Shown: positions 9,664 through 18,715, counted from the first letter of the stretch. The stretch is 64,000 nt of DNA from Agrobacterium vitis (GCF_013337045.2 NZ_CP118259.1:248001-312000), one strand, 5' to 3'. Numbers and translations: made by a program. The notes: generated by a model from the letters alone, not told the origin.

Positions 9664-9687
9664 AAAGCCGCCTATGGGCGGCTTTTT
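9664..9687 (+). terminator. Intrinsic terminator after the flgF-fliI operon
   Basis: AAAGCCGCC pairs exactly with GGCGGCTTT over a 4-base loop and is followed by further T residues (CTTTTTG). It lies about 80 bases after the stop at 9582, so flgB and the following genes need their own promoter. Confidence 0.85.
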
Positions 9688-9799
9688 GCATTGGCGTCCA
9701 CGGCTTAAATTGTGCTCGTCCGGCGATCAATCCTCGATAAATATACAATTGTTTCAAAAACTTAAATCAGATCTTAGGAAAAGTTAACGATTGTAGGAA

Positions 9800-9864
9800 A
9801 GGCCGGTTTTGCGGTCAGTCCCACGCAAGATTACCGGCCTAATCTCCAGGGTGTAAATTGGAGA
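9800..9864 (+). promoter_or_regulatory. flgB leader with two hairpins, the second covering the ribosome site
   Basis: The first hairpin pairs AGGCCGGT (9800-9807) with ACCGGCCT (9833-9840), with an inner TTGCG/CGCAA helix (9809-9813 / 9824-9828). Three bases later TCTCCA (9843-9848) is complementary to TGGAGA (9859-9864), which is the ribosome binding site of flgB, 7 bases before its ATG at 9872. The layout matches the flagellin leaders downstream, although the sequence differs. A function in translational control is inferred. Confidence 0.55.
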
Positions 9865-9871
9865 AAACTCT

Positions 9872-10264
9872 ATGGAACCGATAAAGCTTTTTGATGTGGC
9901 ATCACGGCAGGCCGAGTGGCTTTCCCTGCGCCAGGAAGTGATCGCCGGCAACATAGCCAATGCCAATACACCGAAATTCATGGCGAAGGACATCACGCCC
10001 TTCAATGCCATTCTGGACGTACGTCAGTTTGGTATGGCGCGGACCAATTCGAAGCATATGGCTGCGAGCGATCTGAATACCGATCTGGATGTCGATATCC
10101 GCGAGGCGCCTCTGAATGGCGAAATCGGCGTTCAGGTCTCGGGAAATTCGGTCGCGCTGGCCGATGAGATGACCAAGATGGGTGAGATCCAGCGGCAGCA
10201 CTCGCTCAACACTAACCTCGTCAGTAGTTTTAATCGCATGATGCTGATGACTGTAAAGGGGTAA
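9872..10264 (+). CDS. flgB: Flagellar proximal rod protein FlgB
   Basis: 130 residues, typical FlgB length. The N terminus carries the axial-protein signature VIAGNIANANTPKFMAKDI, and the C terminus (LNTNLVSSFNRMMLMTVKG) is the paired helix. FlgB is a proximal rod subunit built on the MS ring. It heads the long operon flgB-flgC-fliE-flgG-flgA-flgI-motE-flgH-fliL-fliP. The ribosome site TGGAGA lies inside a predicted hairpin in the leader. Confidence 0.94.
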   Translation: MEPIKLFDVASRQAEWLSLRQEVIAGNIANANTPKFMAKDITPFNAILDVRQFGMARTNSKHMAASDLNTDLDVDIREAPLNGEIGVQVSGNSVALADEMTKMGEIQRQHSLNTNLVSSFNRMMLMTVKG

Positions 10265-10267
10265 ACC

Positions 10268-10705
10268 ATGGATTCCGTCACCGCGACAGATCCTCTCACC
10301 TCGGCCCTGAAAATTGCCGGCAGCGGACTGGATGTACAGTCCACCCGGCTCAGGATCGTTTCGGAAAATATTGCCAACGCCCAGAGCACCGGCGACACGC
10401 CCGGCGCCAATCCCTACCGTCGCAAGACGATCACCTTCGGGTCCGAAATGGACCGCGCCACAGGCACGGAAATCGTCAAGGTCAAGAAGCTTGGCTTCGA
10501 CAAGTCGAAGTTCACGGAAGAATACGATCCCAGCAATCCGGCTGCCGATGCCAAGGGCTACGTGAAAATGCCGAACGTGAACGTGCTGATCGAGATGGCC
10601 GACATGCGCGAAGCCAACCGCACCTATGAAGCCAATCTTCAGTCCGTCAAGCAGACACGTGACCTGATTACCTCGACCCTCGACCTGCTGAAGAGCTCAC
10701 AATGA
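10268..10705 (+). CDS. flgC: Flagellar proximal rod protein FlgC
   Basis: 145 residues. It has the N-terminal signature ([20 protein letters not shown]), the FlgC-type central segment [10 protein letters not shown], and the C-terminal signature [20 protein letters not shown]. FlgC is a proximal rod subunit. It starts 3 bases after flgB and its stop overlaps the fliE start as ATGA, so the rod genes are translationally coupled. Confidence 0.95.
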   Translation: MDSVTATDPLTSALKIAGSGLDVQSTRLRIVSENIANAQSTGDTPGANPYRRKTITFGSEMDRATGTEIVKVKKLGFDKSKFTEEYDPSNPAADAKGYVKMPNVNVLIEMADMREANRTYEANLQSVKQTRDLITSTLDLLKSSQ

Positions 10706-11076
10706 TTGATTCCATTAGCAAAGTTGGCTCTCTCGTTCCATCGGGCATGACAGAGGACACCGACGCAACAAGCACGGCCTCGCTCGGCGGCACACATTCG
10801 CTCTTCAGCACGCAGACGGGCGTCACGGCGCAGAATGCGACACCGGGTACCGCAACGGGCATGAGCTTCAGCGATGTCGTCGGCGGCGTGATGAACGATG
10901 CGATGCAGAACCTGAAGACCGCTGAAAGCAACTCCCTCGACGGTATGCTCGGCAAGGTCAGCACCCGCGAAGTGGTCGATTCCGTCATGTCGGCGCAGAA
11001 ATCCCTGCAAACGGCGATTGCGCTGCGCGACAAGCTGGTTTCGGCCTTCCTCGACATTACAAAAATGCAGATTTAA
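10702..11076 (+). CDS. fliE: Flagellar hook-basal body protein FliE
   Basis: 124 residues. FliE is the adaptor between the MS ring and the rod and the first exported substrate. The C-terminal half shows the family pattern ([20 protein letters not shown] ... [20 protein letters not shown], then [16 protein letters not shown]). The N-terminal 45 residues are Thr/Ser/Gly-rich and probably disordered. Start by ATGA overlap with flgC. Confidence 0.93.
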   Translation: MIDSISKVGSLVPSGMTEDTDATSTASLGGTHSLFSTQTGVTAQNATPGTATGMSFSDVVGGVMNDAMQNLKTAESNSLDGMLGKVSTREVVDSVMSAQKSLQTAIALRDKLVSAFLDITKMQI

Positions 11077-11094
11077 CCTCAGGGATAGCAGCAC

Positions 11095-11886
11095 ATGAGA
11101 GCTCTCGCAATTGCCTCCACCGGCATGAATGCCCAGCAGACCAACCTCGAGGTCATTTCCAACAACATCGCCAATATCAATACGACCGGTTTCAAGAAGT
11201 CGCGTGCTGAGTTTTCGGACCTTCTCTATCAAACCGAAAAGGCTGTGGGCGTCGCAAACCGCGCCAACCAGTCGACGGTGCCGGAAGGTGCCAATATCGG
11301 TCTTGGTGTGCAGACGGCAGCTGTGCGGACGATGAACGAGCAGGGCGAGTTGTCGGAGACCTCAAACGAACTGGACGTTGCCATCGTTGGACGCGGTTAC
11401 ATCCAGGTGCAGAGCCCTGACGGTGCCACCACGTTCTACACTCGTGCCGGCTCCCTTAACAAGGATTCCGACGGCAACCTGGTGACGACCGAAGGCTATA
11501 AGATCATTCCAAACATCACCATCCCGACGGATGCGACCGAAGTGAAGATCAGCGAATCCGGTGAGGTCTCGGTTTTGCAGGGCGATTCCTCCACCTATAC
11601 AACACTGGGTCAGCTGGAAACGTCGGCTTTCGTCAATCCGGCTGGTTTGAAGGCTATCGGCGACAATCTGTTCCAGGAAACGGCTTCCTCCGGCAATCCG
11701 ATCAACGGCGTGCCCGGCGATGCGGGCTATGGCTATCTGAAACAGGGTTATCTGGAGTCCTCCAATGTCGACTCGGTTACCGAAATCACCAGTCTGATTT
11801 CGGCCCAGCGCGCCTACGAGATGAATTCCAAGGTCATCACCACCGCCGACGAAATGGCGCAGATCGTCAGCAAAAACCTAAAGTAA
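11095..11886 (+). CDS. flgG: Flagellar distal rod protein FlgG
   Basis: 263 residues, the conserved FlgG length (about 260). N terminus [20 protein letters not shown] followed by [20 protein letters not shown] is nearly invariant in FlgG. The C terminus [20 protein letters not shown] is the paired signature. FlgG forms the distal rod passing through the P and L rings, whose genes flgI and flgH follow in the same operon. Ribosome site AGGGA lies before the ATG. Confidence 0.97.
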   Translation: MRALAIASTGMNAQQTNLEVISNNIANINTTGFKKSRAEFSDLLYQTEKAVGVANRANQSTVPEGANIGLGVQTAAVRTMNEQGELSETSNELDVAIVGRGYIQVQSPDGATTFYTRAGSLNKDSDGNLVTTEGYKIIPNITIPTDATEVKISESGEVSVLQGDSSTYTTLGQLETSAFVNPAGLKAIGDNLFQETASSGNPINGVPGDAGYGYLKQGYLESSNVDSVTEITSLISAQRAYEMNSKVITTADEMAQIVSKNLK

Positions 11887-11903
11887 ACATCAAAGGGGCA
11901 AAC

Positions 11904-12383
11904 ATGATGTTTCGCCATATGAAGAGAATGTTCAGGTTGACCGGGGTGGCCGTTACGGTCTTGGTGGCTTTCGCCGCCGCCCCGTCAGCGGCGCGGGATC
12001 GTTATGCGATCGTTCCGACGGACACCATCTATCCAGGCGAAGCGATTTCGTCCAACAAACTGGATCGGGTTCAGGTGACCAATCCCAATCTTGTCGGCGG
12101 TTTTGCCTCTGAGATGACGGATGTGGTCGGCATGCTCTCATCCAAGACGCTGCTGCCCGGCCGTACGATCCCGTTGGCGACGCTGAAACGCCCCTATGCG
12201 GTGATCCGCGGATCGCAGCTGCGGCTGATCTTCAATATCGGCAATCTCACCATTTCTGCGTCGGGCAGCCCGATGGACGATGCCAATATCGGCGATGTCA
12301 TCCGCGTCCGAAATCTCGATTCCGGCCAGATCGTCAGCGGAACGGTCATGGGCGATGGCACTGTGCAGGTGATGGCAAAATGA
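11904..12383 (+). CDS. flgA: P-ring assembly chaperone FlgA
   Basis: 159 residues with an N-terminal signal peptide (hydrophobic about residues 14-27, probable cleavage after AAPSAA). The mature part is the FlgA/SAF domain: YPGEAISSNKLDRVQVTNPN ... GRTIPLATLKRPYAVIRGSQ and a C-terminal GTVMGDGTVQVMAK. FlgA acts in the periplasm to help FlgI assemble the P ring. It is a short form compared with about 219 residues in enterics. A second in-frame ATG 3 codons later is possible. The stop overlaps the flgI start by 4 bases. Confidence 0.9.
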   Translation: MMFRHMKRMFRLTGVAVTVLVAFAAAPSAARDRYAIVPTDTIYPGEAISSNKLDRVQVTNPNLVGGFASEMTDVVGMLSSKTLLPGRTIPLATLKRPYAVIRGSQLRLIFNIGNLTISASGSPMDDANIGDVIRVRNLDSGQIVSGTVMGDGTVQVMAK

Positions 12384-13495
12384 GTATCCGGGTTCTGCTT
12401 TTCTCGATTTTCACAGGTTTGCTTCTGGCGGTTGCCGGTCCCGCGCTGGCACAGGGCTCCCGTATCAAGGATGTCGCCTCCCTCCAGGCCGGTCGTGATA
12501 ACCAGTTGATCGGTTACGGTCTCGTCGTTGGCTTGCAAAGCACCGGCGACAGTCTTCGTTCATCGCCCTTCACCGACCAGTCCATGCGCGCCATGCTCCA
12601 GAACCTGGGGATTTCCACCCAGGGCGGTCAGTCCTCGGCCAAGAATGTTGCTGCCGTCATGGTGACCGCCACTCTTCCACCCTTCGGTAGTCCTGGCAGT
12701 CGTATCGATGCCACGGTCAGTTCATTGGGGGATGCCACATCGCTGCGCGGCGGTACGCTGATCATGACCTCGCTTTCGGGCGCAGATGGCCAGATCTACG
12801 CAGTTGCGCAAGGGTCAGTGGTTGTTTCCGGCTTTACCGCCCAGGGTCAGGCGGCCACGGTGACCGAAGGCGTCACCACGTCCGGCCGTGTCCCGAATGG
12901 CGCGATCATCGAGCGCGAACTTCCGTCCAAATTCAAGGATTCGGTCAATCTCGTGCTGCAATTGCGCAATCCGGATTTTTCGACGTCGCTCGGCATGGCC
13001 CGGCGCATCAACAATTATGCCACCGCCACCTACGGCGCTCCGATTGCCGAGGCACGCGACAGCCAGGAAGTGGTGATCCAGAAACCGCGCACGGCGGATC
13101 TGGCACAATTGATGGCTGACATCGAAAATCTTGTGGTGGAGACCGATACACCGGCCAAGGTGGTGATCAATGAGCGCACAGGAACCATCGTCATCGGTGC
13201 CGACGTGCGTGTTTCCAAGGTTGCAGTCAGCTATGGCACGCTGACGGTGCAGGTCAACGAGACGCCACAGGTCATTCAACCGCAGCCCTTCGCCAGCGGC
13301 ACGACGGCCACGCAGCCGCAGACGGATATTTCCGCGCAGAAAACCGGCGACAAAGTTGCCATTGTCGATGGACCCGACCTGCGCACACTGGTGGCCGGCC
13401 TGAATAATATCGGCGTGAAGCCGGACGGTATCATCGCCATTCTGCAGGGCATCAAGTCGGCAGGGGCACTTCAAGCGGAGCTTGTCCTGCAATGA
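12380..13495 (+). CDS. flgI: Flagellar P-ring protein FlgI
   Basis: 371 residues, standard FlgI length. A cleavable signal peptide occupies the first 22 residues or so (ends in ...GPALA). It is followed by the hallmark RIKDVASLQAGRDNQLIGYG, then LVVGLQSTGDS. The P ring is the peptidoglycan bushing of the rod. ATGA overlaps at both ends (with flgA and motE) show close coupling within the operon. Confidence 0.97.
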   Translation: MSIRVLLFSIFTGLLLAVAGPALAQGSRIKDVASLQAGRDNQLIGYGLVVGLQSTGDSLRSSPFTDQSMRAMLQNLGISTQGGQSSAKNVAAVMVTATLPPFGSPGSRIDATVSSLGDATSLRGGTLIMTSLSGADGQIYAVAQGSVVVSGFTAQGQAATVTEGVTTSGRVPNGAIIERELPSKFKDSVNLVLQLRNPDFSTSLGMARRINNYATATYGAPIAEARDSQEVVIQKPRTADLAQLMADIENLVVETDTPAKVVINERTGTIVIGADVRVSKVAVSYGTLTVQVNETPQVIQPQPFASGTTATQPQTDISAQKTGDKVAIVDGPDLRTLVAGLNNIGVKPDGIIAILQGIKSAGALQAELVLQ

Positions 13496-14061
13496 GATCA
13501 ACAGCCTTCTTCGCAAAATATGCCGGTCCAAGATATTCTGGTCTTGGCGCTTTAGCTCTGGCCTTTGCTGTTCTTGCCGTTTCGGCCCTGCCAGGCAGCG
13601 CCCAGCAGGCGGCTCCGGCGCGTGCTGCCAATACTGGCTCCACCGGCACGACCAGCGCTGATGACATCCAGCGTTTTTGCACCAACATCGCCGATCCGGC
13701 CCGCGACCAGCGGTATCTGTTGCAAAAGCAGGATCTGGAAAAACTCCAATCGGATGTCAATGACCGCATTGCCGTGCTTGAAGCGCGAAAGCGCGAATAT
13801 CAGGACTGGCTGGCGCGACGAAACGATTTTCTGCAAAAGGCGGAAGCCGGCTTGACCGATGTCTACAAGAATATGAAGCCCGATGCTGCTGCGCCGCAGT
13901 TGGAAAAGGTCAATCCCCTTTTGGCCGCAGCGATCATCATGAAGCTTCCGGCCAAGCAATCCAGCTTGATTCTCAGCGAGATGGACCCCGAAAAAGCCGC
14001 GCTCGTCGCCGGCATCATGTCCAATGCAGCTGATCCTAATACCTCGAAGGAACCCACATGA
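13492..14061 (+). CDS. motE: MotC chaperone MotE
   Basis: 189 residues with a signal peptide (hydrophobic about 17-37, cleavage near GSAQ). The mature part has a coiled-coil segment (about 75-115) and a C-terminal MgtE-N-like helix-turn (LSEMDPEKAALVAGIM). In Sinorhizobium meliloti the gene at this place, between flgI and flgH, encodes MotE, a periplasmic chaperone for MotC that forms a disulfide-linked dimer. The protein here has one mature cysteine, Cys63 (IQRFCTNIA), which fits. MotC is encoded at 25210. Confidence 0.88.
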   Translation: MRSTAFFAKYAGPRYSGLGALALAFAVLAVSALPGSAQQAAPARAANTGSTGTTSADDIQRFCTNIADPARDQRYLLQKQDLEKLQSDVNDRIAVLEARKREYQDWLARRNDFLQKAEAGLTDVYKNMKPDAAAPQLEKVNPLLAAAIIMKLPAKQSSLILSEMDPEKAALVAGIMSNAADPNTSKEPT

Positions 14062-14771
14062 TAAAGCGTAGCGCTGTGGTTTTCATGGCCGTTATCCTCA
14101 CCGGCTGTGGGAACAAGACATTGGAAGAAGTCGGCAATGCGCCGGCCATGAGCCCTGTGGGCAGCGGCTTGCGTTACAATCAGGCTCCGCAGCTTGCCAG
14201 CTATCCGAAACAGACCAAGGCTGTCAGCAACGGCTACTCCCTCTGGAACGACAGCCAGGCAGCGCTTTTCAAGGATTCACGCGCCATCAATGTCGGGGAC
14301 CTGCTGACGGTTAATATCTCGATTGCCGACAAGGCGAAGTTCAAGAACGACACATCGCGCAGCCGCAAGAACTCGACATCGTTGACATGGTCCACGGTCA
14401 TCAACCTGTTCGGCATCAAGCCGCCCGATTCGTCCGGTGACATGAGCACCGATTCGAATTCGAGTTCCGATGGCAAGGGATCGGTGGATCGGTCTGAAAC
14501 GCTGACCTTGATGGTGGCGGCCGTGGTAACAAGTATTCTTGAAAACGGTAATCTGCTGATCAGCGGGTCCCAGGAAGTGCGCGTCAATCATGAAGTTCGC
14601 ATCCTGAATGTCGCTGGTATCGTGCGACCGCAGGATGTCGATGCCAAGAACACCATTTCCTACGAGAAGATCGCAGAAGCCCGTATTTCCTATGGCGGCA
14701 AGGGACGTTTGACCGAAGTTCAGCAGCCGCCGGTTGGCCAGCAGGTCGTCGACATGTTCTCGCCGTTCTGA
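14058..14771 (+). CDS. flgH: Flagellar L-ring lipoprotein FlgH
   Basis: 237 residues. The lipobox LTGC puts the lipidated cysteine at residue 17. The body shows the FlgH blocks YSLWNDSQAALFKDSRAINV (GDLLTVNI), TLMVAAVVTSILENGNLLIS, GSQEVRVNHE and a C-terminal GIVRPQDVDAKNTISYEKIA. FlgH forms the outer-membrane L ring. Its start overlaps the motE stop as ATGA. Confidence 0.96.
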   Translation: MIKRSAVVFMAVILTGCGNKTLEEVGNAPAMSPVGSGLRYNQAPQLASYPKQTKAVSNGYSLWNDSQAALFKDSRAINVGDLLTVNISIADKAKFKNDTSRSRKNSTSLTWSTVINLFGIKPPDSSGDMSTDSNSSSDGKGSVDRSETLTLMVAAVVTSILENGNLLISGSQEVRVNHEVRILNVAGIVRPQDVDAKNTISYEKIAEARISYGGKGRLTEVQQPPVGQQVVDMFSPF

Positions 14772-14936
14772 CGACGTGACAAGATACTGCCTTTTACCAA
14801 CGGCCTGTTTTTCTGGCCGTTGGTATGATGCGTTCCGGCTGATTGCGATTGGCCGGCGAAATATGCCGATTTGTTTTTTGCATGACCCTTCAGATCCAGG
14901 GCGATCGAAGGGCGATGCTGCAGGATGGAGACCACC

Positions 14937-15455
14937 ATGGCAGATGTACCGGCGCTGGAAGGCCCTTCGAAAAAGGCTTCCCCCATTCTGCTGATTGCGG
15001 CACTGGCTGGACTGACCGTTGTGGGTGGCGGCGCAGGCTGGCTGGTCGGAACCATGATTGCGCCCAAGGTGAAGGTGGCCAAGGAAGAGCAGAAGGCCAG
15101 TGAGGAACACGGGGGCAAAAAGAAGGAAGGCGAAAAAGAAGACACCGGCCTGCCGAAATTGCCGGCGGAGGCCAATGGCATCGTCCAGCTTGACCCCGTC
15201 ACTACCAACCTTGCCTATCCCTCTGAAAGCTGGGTCCGGCTGGAAGTGGCTCTGGTCTTCAAGGGGCCGGTCGATGCAAAACTGGCCGAGGATATCCATC
15301 AGGATCTGATGGCCTATATGCGCACGGTATCCCTGCAACAGATCGAAGGCCCGCGTGGTTTCGATTATTTGAAGGACGATCTGCGCGAGCGAGTTGACGT
15401 GCGGTCTGAAGGACGGGTATCGAAGCTTTTGTTTAGGACGTTTGTCATCGAATGA
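14937..15455 (+). CDS. fliL: Flagellar basal-body-associated protein FliL
   Basis: 172 residues. One N-terminal membrane helix at about 17-40 (LLIAALAGLTVVGGGAGWLV), a Lys/Glu-rich linker (45-75) and a periplasmic FliL domain ending in SKLLFRTFVIE, the usual FliL C-terminal pattern. FliL supports stator function. I chose ATG 14937 because GGATGGAG lies 6 bases upstream. An in-frame ATG at 14925 lies inside that ribosome site. The stop overlaps the fliP start (ATGA). Confidence 0.93.
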   Translation: MADVPALEGPSKKASPILLIAALAGLTVVGGGAGWLVGTMIAPKVKVAKEEQKASEEHGGKKKEGEKEDTGLPKLPAEANGIVQLDPVTTNLAYPSESWVRLEVALVFKGPVDAKLAEDIHQDLMAYMRTVSLQQIEGPRGFDYLKDDLRERVDVRSEGRVSKLLFRTFVIE

Positions 15456-16189
15456 TTCGAACCCTTATCTTGATCGCCGCGATGATAGCGGCCCCGGAAC
15501 TGGCTCAGGCGCAGCAGCTTCCGTCAAACTTCCTGACAGCGCCGGTCGACGGATCCGTCGCGGCCTGGATTATCCGCACATTCGGTCTGCTGACTGTTCT
15601 TTCGGTTGCTCCCGGCATCCTGATCATGGTGACGAGCTTTCCGCGTTTCGTGATCGCTTTTTCCATTCTGCGTTCGGGCATGGGTCTATCCAGCACGCCG
15701 TCCAACATGATCCTGACCAGTCTTGCCCTGTTCATGACCTTTTATGTCATGACACCGGTTATGGACCAGGCCTGGCGCGACGGTGTGCGCCCGCTTCTGG
15801 ACAACCAGATTACTGAAGCCGAGGCCGTGCCAAGGATTGCCGAGCCTTTCCGGGGCTTCATGTCGAACAATACCCGCGAAAAAGACCTTAGGCTGTTCAT
15901 CGATCTGGCCAATGAGCGCGGGCAGACGGCGGTTGTTGAAGGCAAGGTCGATTACCGGGTATTGATCCCGGCTTTCATGCTGTCAGAGATCCGGCGCGGC
16001 TTTGAAATCGGCTTCCTGATCATCCTGCCTTTTCTGGTCATCGACATGATCGTCTCGACCATCACCATGGCCATGGGCATGATGATGTTGCCACCGACGT
16101 CGATTTCCCTGCCGTTCAAGATCCTGTTCTTCGTGCTTATCGATGGCTGGAACCTTCTGGTCGGCAGTTTGGTGCGCTCTTTTTCCTGA
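15452..16189 (+). CDS. fliP: Flagellar export-gate protein FliP
   Basis: 245 residues. A signal peptide (first 22 or so residues, ending AQAQQ) precedes four membrane segments, as in other FliP proteins. Hallmarks are PGILIMVTSFPRFVIAFSIL, SSTPSNMILTSLALFMTFYV and TITMAMGMMMLPPTSISLPF (KILFFVLIDGWNLL). FliP forms the core of the export pore with FliQ and FliR, encoded at 35408 and 37899. It is the last gene of the flgB operon and is followed by a terminator. Confidence 0.97.
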   Translation: MIRTLILIAAMIAAPELAQAQQLPSNFLTAPVDGSVAAWIIRTFGLLTVLSVAPGILIMVTSFPRFVIAFSILRSGMGLSSTPSNMILTSLALFMTFYVMTPVMDQAWRDGVRPLLDNQITEAEAVPRIAEPFRGFMSNNTREKDLRLFIDLANERGQTAVVEGKVDYRVLIPAFMLSEIRRGFEIGFLIILPFLVIDMIVSTITMAMGMMMLPPTSISLPFKILFFVLIDGWNLLVGSLVRSFS

Positions 16190-16250
16190 AGCCACATCGC
16201 CCCTGGAAATAGAGGGTTTATAAACCATAGAGCAGCGTGTTTGCCCATTG

Positions 16251-16271
16251 CGCCCCATCGTGGGCGTTTTT
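16251..16271 (+). terminator. Terminator after fliP
   Basis: CGCCC (16251-16255) pairs with GGGCG (16262-16266), followed by five T residues. It ends the flgB-fliP operon and separates it from the first flagellin gene. Confidence 0.7.
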
Positions 16272-16393
16272 GGCGTTGTTCATGTTTCTTTAACCACTCC
16301 TGTTGAGCTAACCTTAAAGCCGTGCGTGGTTATGTGCTGATTAGAGGCGAGTTAAACAAACTCTAGTTAATTGACATGATGTCGATCGCTTCT

Positions 16394-16446
16394 GCCGGTA
16401 TATAGTCCGGCATGTCCCTCTTTTGTATTGTGTAACCACAGGGACA
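16394..16446 (+). promoter_or_regulatory. Structured leader of flagellin gene 1
   Basis: Hairpin P1: GCCGG (16394-16398) with CCGGC (16407-16411). Hairpin P2: TGTCCCT (16413-16419) is perfectly complementary to AGGGACA (16440-16446), which holds the ribosome site 6 bases before ATG 16453. A CATGAT box lies 19 bases before P1. The same design recurs before all five flagellin genes. Confidence 0.65.
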
Positions 16447-16452
16447 GATCTG

Positions 16453-17412
16453 ATGACAAGCATCATGACCAACAATTCGGCCATTTCGGCACTTTCCACT
16501 CTGCGCTCGATCAGCACGCAGATGGAGGACACGCAGAGCGCAATTTCGTCCGGCTACAAGGTCAAGGACGCCTCCGACAACGCGGCCTATTGGTCGATTG
16601 CCACAACCATGCGCTCCGACAACAAAGCGATGTCTGCGGTGCAGGACGCACTCGGCGTCGGTGCTGCCAAGACGGATACGGCCTATACCGGCATGGAAGC
16701 CGCTATCGATGTCGTCTCCGACATCAAGGCCAAGCTGGTTGCTGCCCGCGAACCAGGCGTGGACAAGGACAAGATCAACAAGGAACTGACCGAGCTGAAG
16801 AACCAGCTGGGTTCTGTTGCCAAGTCCGCGTCGTTCAATGGCGAGAACTGGCTGTATGACAACAGCGAAACCGCTGGCACGACCCAGGAAATGGTCGGCT
16901 CTTTCGTTCGTGGTTCCGATGGCAATGTGTCGATCAAGACGATCTCCTTTGATACGACCAACTCGATCCTGATCAATGACGAGGCGGCTGCTGGTGGTCT
17001 GCTGACCAAGGACACCCTTGCGACTTACGCCTATGGTACAACGACGACAACCGCTTCCTATTACCTGATTTCCTCAGTTGCAGGGGATGCGACCAGCAAC
17101 GAAGTGACGCTGACCTCAACGACCAGCGACGACGAGATTGACGGCATGGTTGCCTCGGTCGATAAGATGTTGTCCAGCATGACGGATGCTGCCGCTACGA
17201 TTGGTGCGACCAAGAGCCGGATCGAATCTCAGTCCAGCTTTGCGAAAGACCTCAGCGATACGATCGATGTCGGTATCGGCAAGCTCGTGGATGCGGACAT
17301 GAACGAGGAATCGACAAAGCTGAAGGCGCTGCAGACGCAGCAGCAGCTTGGCATACAGGCGCTGTCAATTGCCAACTCCAGCACAGAGAATGTCTTGTCG
17401 CTCTTCCGTTAA
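16453..17412 (+). CDS. Flagellin 1
   Basis: 319 residues. Flagellins are exported and polymerise into the filament. Conserved D0/D1 N terminus (MTSIMTNNSAISALSTLRSI ... SSGYKVKDASDNAAYWSIAT) and C terminus (ADMNEESTKLKALQTQQQLG, then IQALSIANSSTENVLSLFR). A short variable domain is typical of rhizobial 'complex' flagella. The start at 16453 is supported by AGGGA 6 bases upstream and by alignment with the other four copies. An upstream in-frame ATG (16423) would put the leader hairpin inside the coding region. The middle (about residues 85-250) is almost identical to copies 2-4. The C-terminal 65 residues differ (SRIESQSSFAKDLSDTIDVG). Probably the flaA position. Confidence 0.96.
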   Translation: MTSIMTNNSAISALSTLRSISTQMEDTQSAISSGYKVKDASDNAAYWSIATTMRSDNKAMSAVQDALGVGAAKTDTAYTGMEAAIDVVSDIKAKLVAAREPGVDKDKINKELTELKNQLGSVAKSASFNGENWLYDNSETAGTTQEMVGSFVRGSDGNVSIKTISFDTTNSILINDEAAAGGLLTKDTLATYAYGTTTTTASYYLISSVAGDATSNEVTLTSTTSDDEIDGMVASVDKMLSSMTDAAATIGATKSRIESQSSFAKDLSDTIDVGIGKLVDADMNEESTKLKALQTQQQLGIQALSIANSSTENVLSLFR

Positions 17413-17439
17413 AAGGCAATATAGATACATCAAGAGAAG

Positions 17440-17467
17440 AGGCCGGACTCCAAGTCCGGCCTTTTTT
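17440..17467 (+). terminator. Terminator of flagellin gene 1
   Basis: AGGCCGGACT pairs exactly with AGTCCGGCCT (10 bp, 3-base loop), followed by a T run. The gene is therefore transcribed on its own. Confidence 0.9.
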
Positions 17468-17645
17468 AATTTTCCGTTAAATTAATTATGTATTAACTAA
17501 GTAAAATTTGAATTGATTCATTTAAATTAACCGACAAATTCTTTATTAGGATATTTTTAACTATATTTGATTTAAAACAGGCTATCGAAATCGGCAGGTT
17601 AACCTGTTAATTGAATGTTAATCGCATGAGGCGAGCCGAATTTCA

Positions 17646-17692
17646 CCGGGAATAGCCCGGAATGTCCCTTCCTATGTGTCATTCAAGGGGCA
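17646..17692 (+). promoter_or_regulatory. Structured leader of flagellin gene 2
   Basis: P1: CCGGG (17646-17650) with CCCGG (17656-17660), loop AATAG. P2: TGTCCCTT (17663-17670) with AAGGGGCA (17685-17692), the latter carrying the ribosome site before ATG 17699. Stem P1 differs from copy 1 but still pairs. A CATGAGGC box lies 21 bases before P1. Confidence 0.65.
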
Positions 17693-17698
17693 AGGCCT

Positions 17699-18658
17699 AT
17701 GACGAGTATTATGACGAACACTGCTGCGATTTCAGCACTTTCCACGCTGCGGTCGATCAGCTCCGATATGGAGACCACCCAGAGCCGGATTTCCTCCGGT
17801 TATAAGGTCGAGAGCGCGTCTGACAACGCGGCCTATTGGTCGATTGCCACGACAATGCGTTCGGATAACAAGGCGCTTGGTGCTGTTGAGGACGCCATCG
17901 GCCTTGGTGCTGCCAAGACGGATACGGCCTCTACCGGCATGGAATCGGCGATCAGTGTCGTCTCCGACATCAAGGCCAAGCTGGTTGCTGCCCGCGAACC
18001 AGGCGTGGACAAGGAAAAGATCAACAAGGAACTCGCTGAGCTGAAGAACCAGCTGGGTTCTGTTGCCAAGTCCGCGTCGTTCAATGGCGAGAACTGGCTC
18101 TATGACAACAGCGATACCACTGGTACGACCCAGGAAATGGTCGGCTCTTTCGTTCGTGGTTCCGATGGCAATGTGTCGATCAAGACGATCTCCTTTGATA
18201 CGACCAACTCGATCCTGATCAATGACGAGGCGGCTGCTGGTGGTTTGCTGACCAAGGACACCCTTGCGACTTACGCCTATGGTACAACGACGACAACCGC
18301 TTCCTATTACCTGATTTCCTCGGTTGCAGGGGATGCGACCAGCAACGAAGTGACGCTGACCTCAACGACCAGCGACGACGAGATTGACGGCATGGTTGCC
18401 TCGGTCGATAAGATGTTGTCCAGCATGACGGATGCTGCTGCCACCATCGGTGCGACGACTTCGCGTCTGAAGTTGCAGGATAGCTTCATCAAGGACCTGA
18501 GCGACACGATCGACACGGGTGTGGGCCGTCTGGTGGATGCGGACATGAACGAGGAATCGACCAAGCTGAAGGCGCTGCAGACGCAGCAGCAGCTTGGCAT
18601 CCAGTCCCTGTCGATTGCCAACTCCAGCTCCGAGAATGTTATGTCGCTGTTCCGTTAA
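17699..18658 (+). CDS. Flagellin 2
   Basis: 319 residues, with the N- and C-terminal polymerisation domains of flagellin. N terminus MTSIMTNTAAISALSTLRSI SDMETTQSRISS-type sequence is almost identical to copy 3. The C-terminal part (ATTSRLKLQDSFIKDLSDTI, then DTGVGRLVDADMNEE) is shared with copies 3 and 4. Small differences: residues ASTGMESAISVV at about 80-92 and a final ENVMSLFR in place of ENVLSLFR. Ribosome site AAGGGG lies 8 bases before the ATG, inside a predicted hairpin. It has its own leader and terminator. Confidence 0.96.
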   Translation: MTSIMTNTAAISALSTLRSISSDMETTQSRISSGYKVESASDNAAYWSIATTMRSDNKALGAVEDAIGLGAAKTDTASTGMESAISVVSDIKAKLVAAREPGVDKEKINKELAELKNQLGSVAKSASFNGENWLYDNSDTTGTTQEMVGSFVRGSDGNVSIKTISFDTTNSILINDEAAAGGLLTKDTLATYAYGTTTTTASYYLISSVAGDATSNEVTLTSTTSDDEIDGMVASVDKMLSSMTDAAATIGATTSRLKLQDSFIKDLSDTIDTGVGRLVDADMNEESTKLKALQTQQQLGIQSLSIANSSSENVMSLFR

Positions 18659-18687
18659 GGATCCAATTCCACAGCATGGACACTTTT

Positions 18688-18715
18688 ATAGCCGGGTGAT
18701 GAGCCCGGCTATTTT
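18688..18715 (+). terminator. Terminator of flagellin gene 2
   Basis: ATAGCCGGG pairs with CCCGGCTAT (9 bp, 7-base loop), followed by TTTG and TTTT. Confidence 0.88.

Noticed and set aside
16423..16452. Upstream start for flagellin 1
   Set aside because: It would code through the leader hairpin, and the other flagellins all start at MTS.
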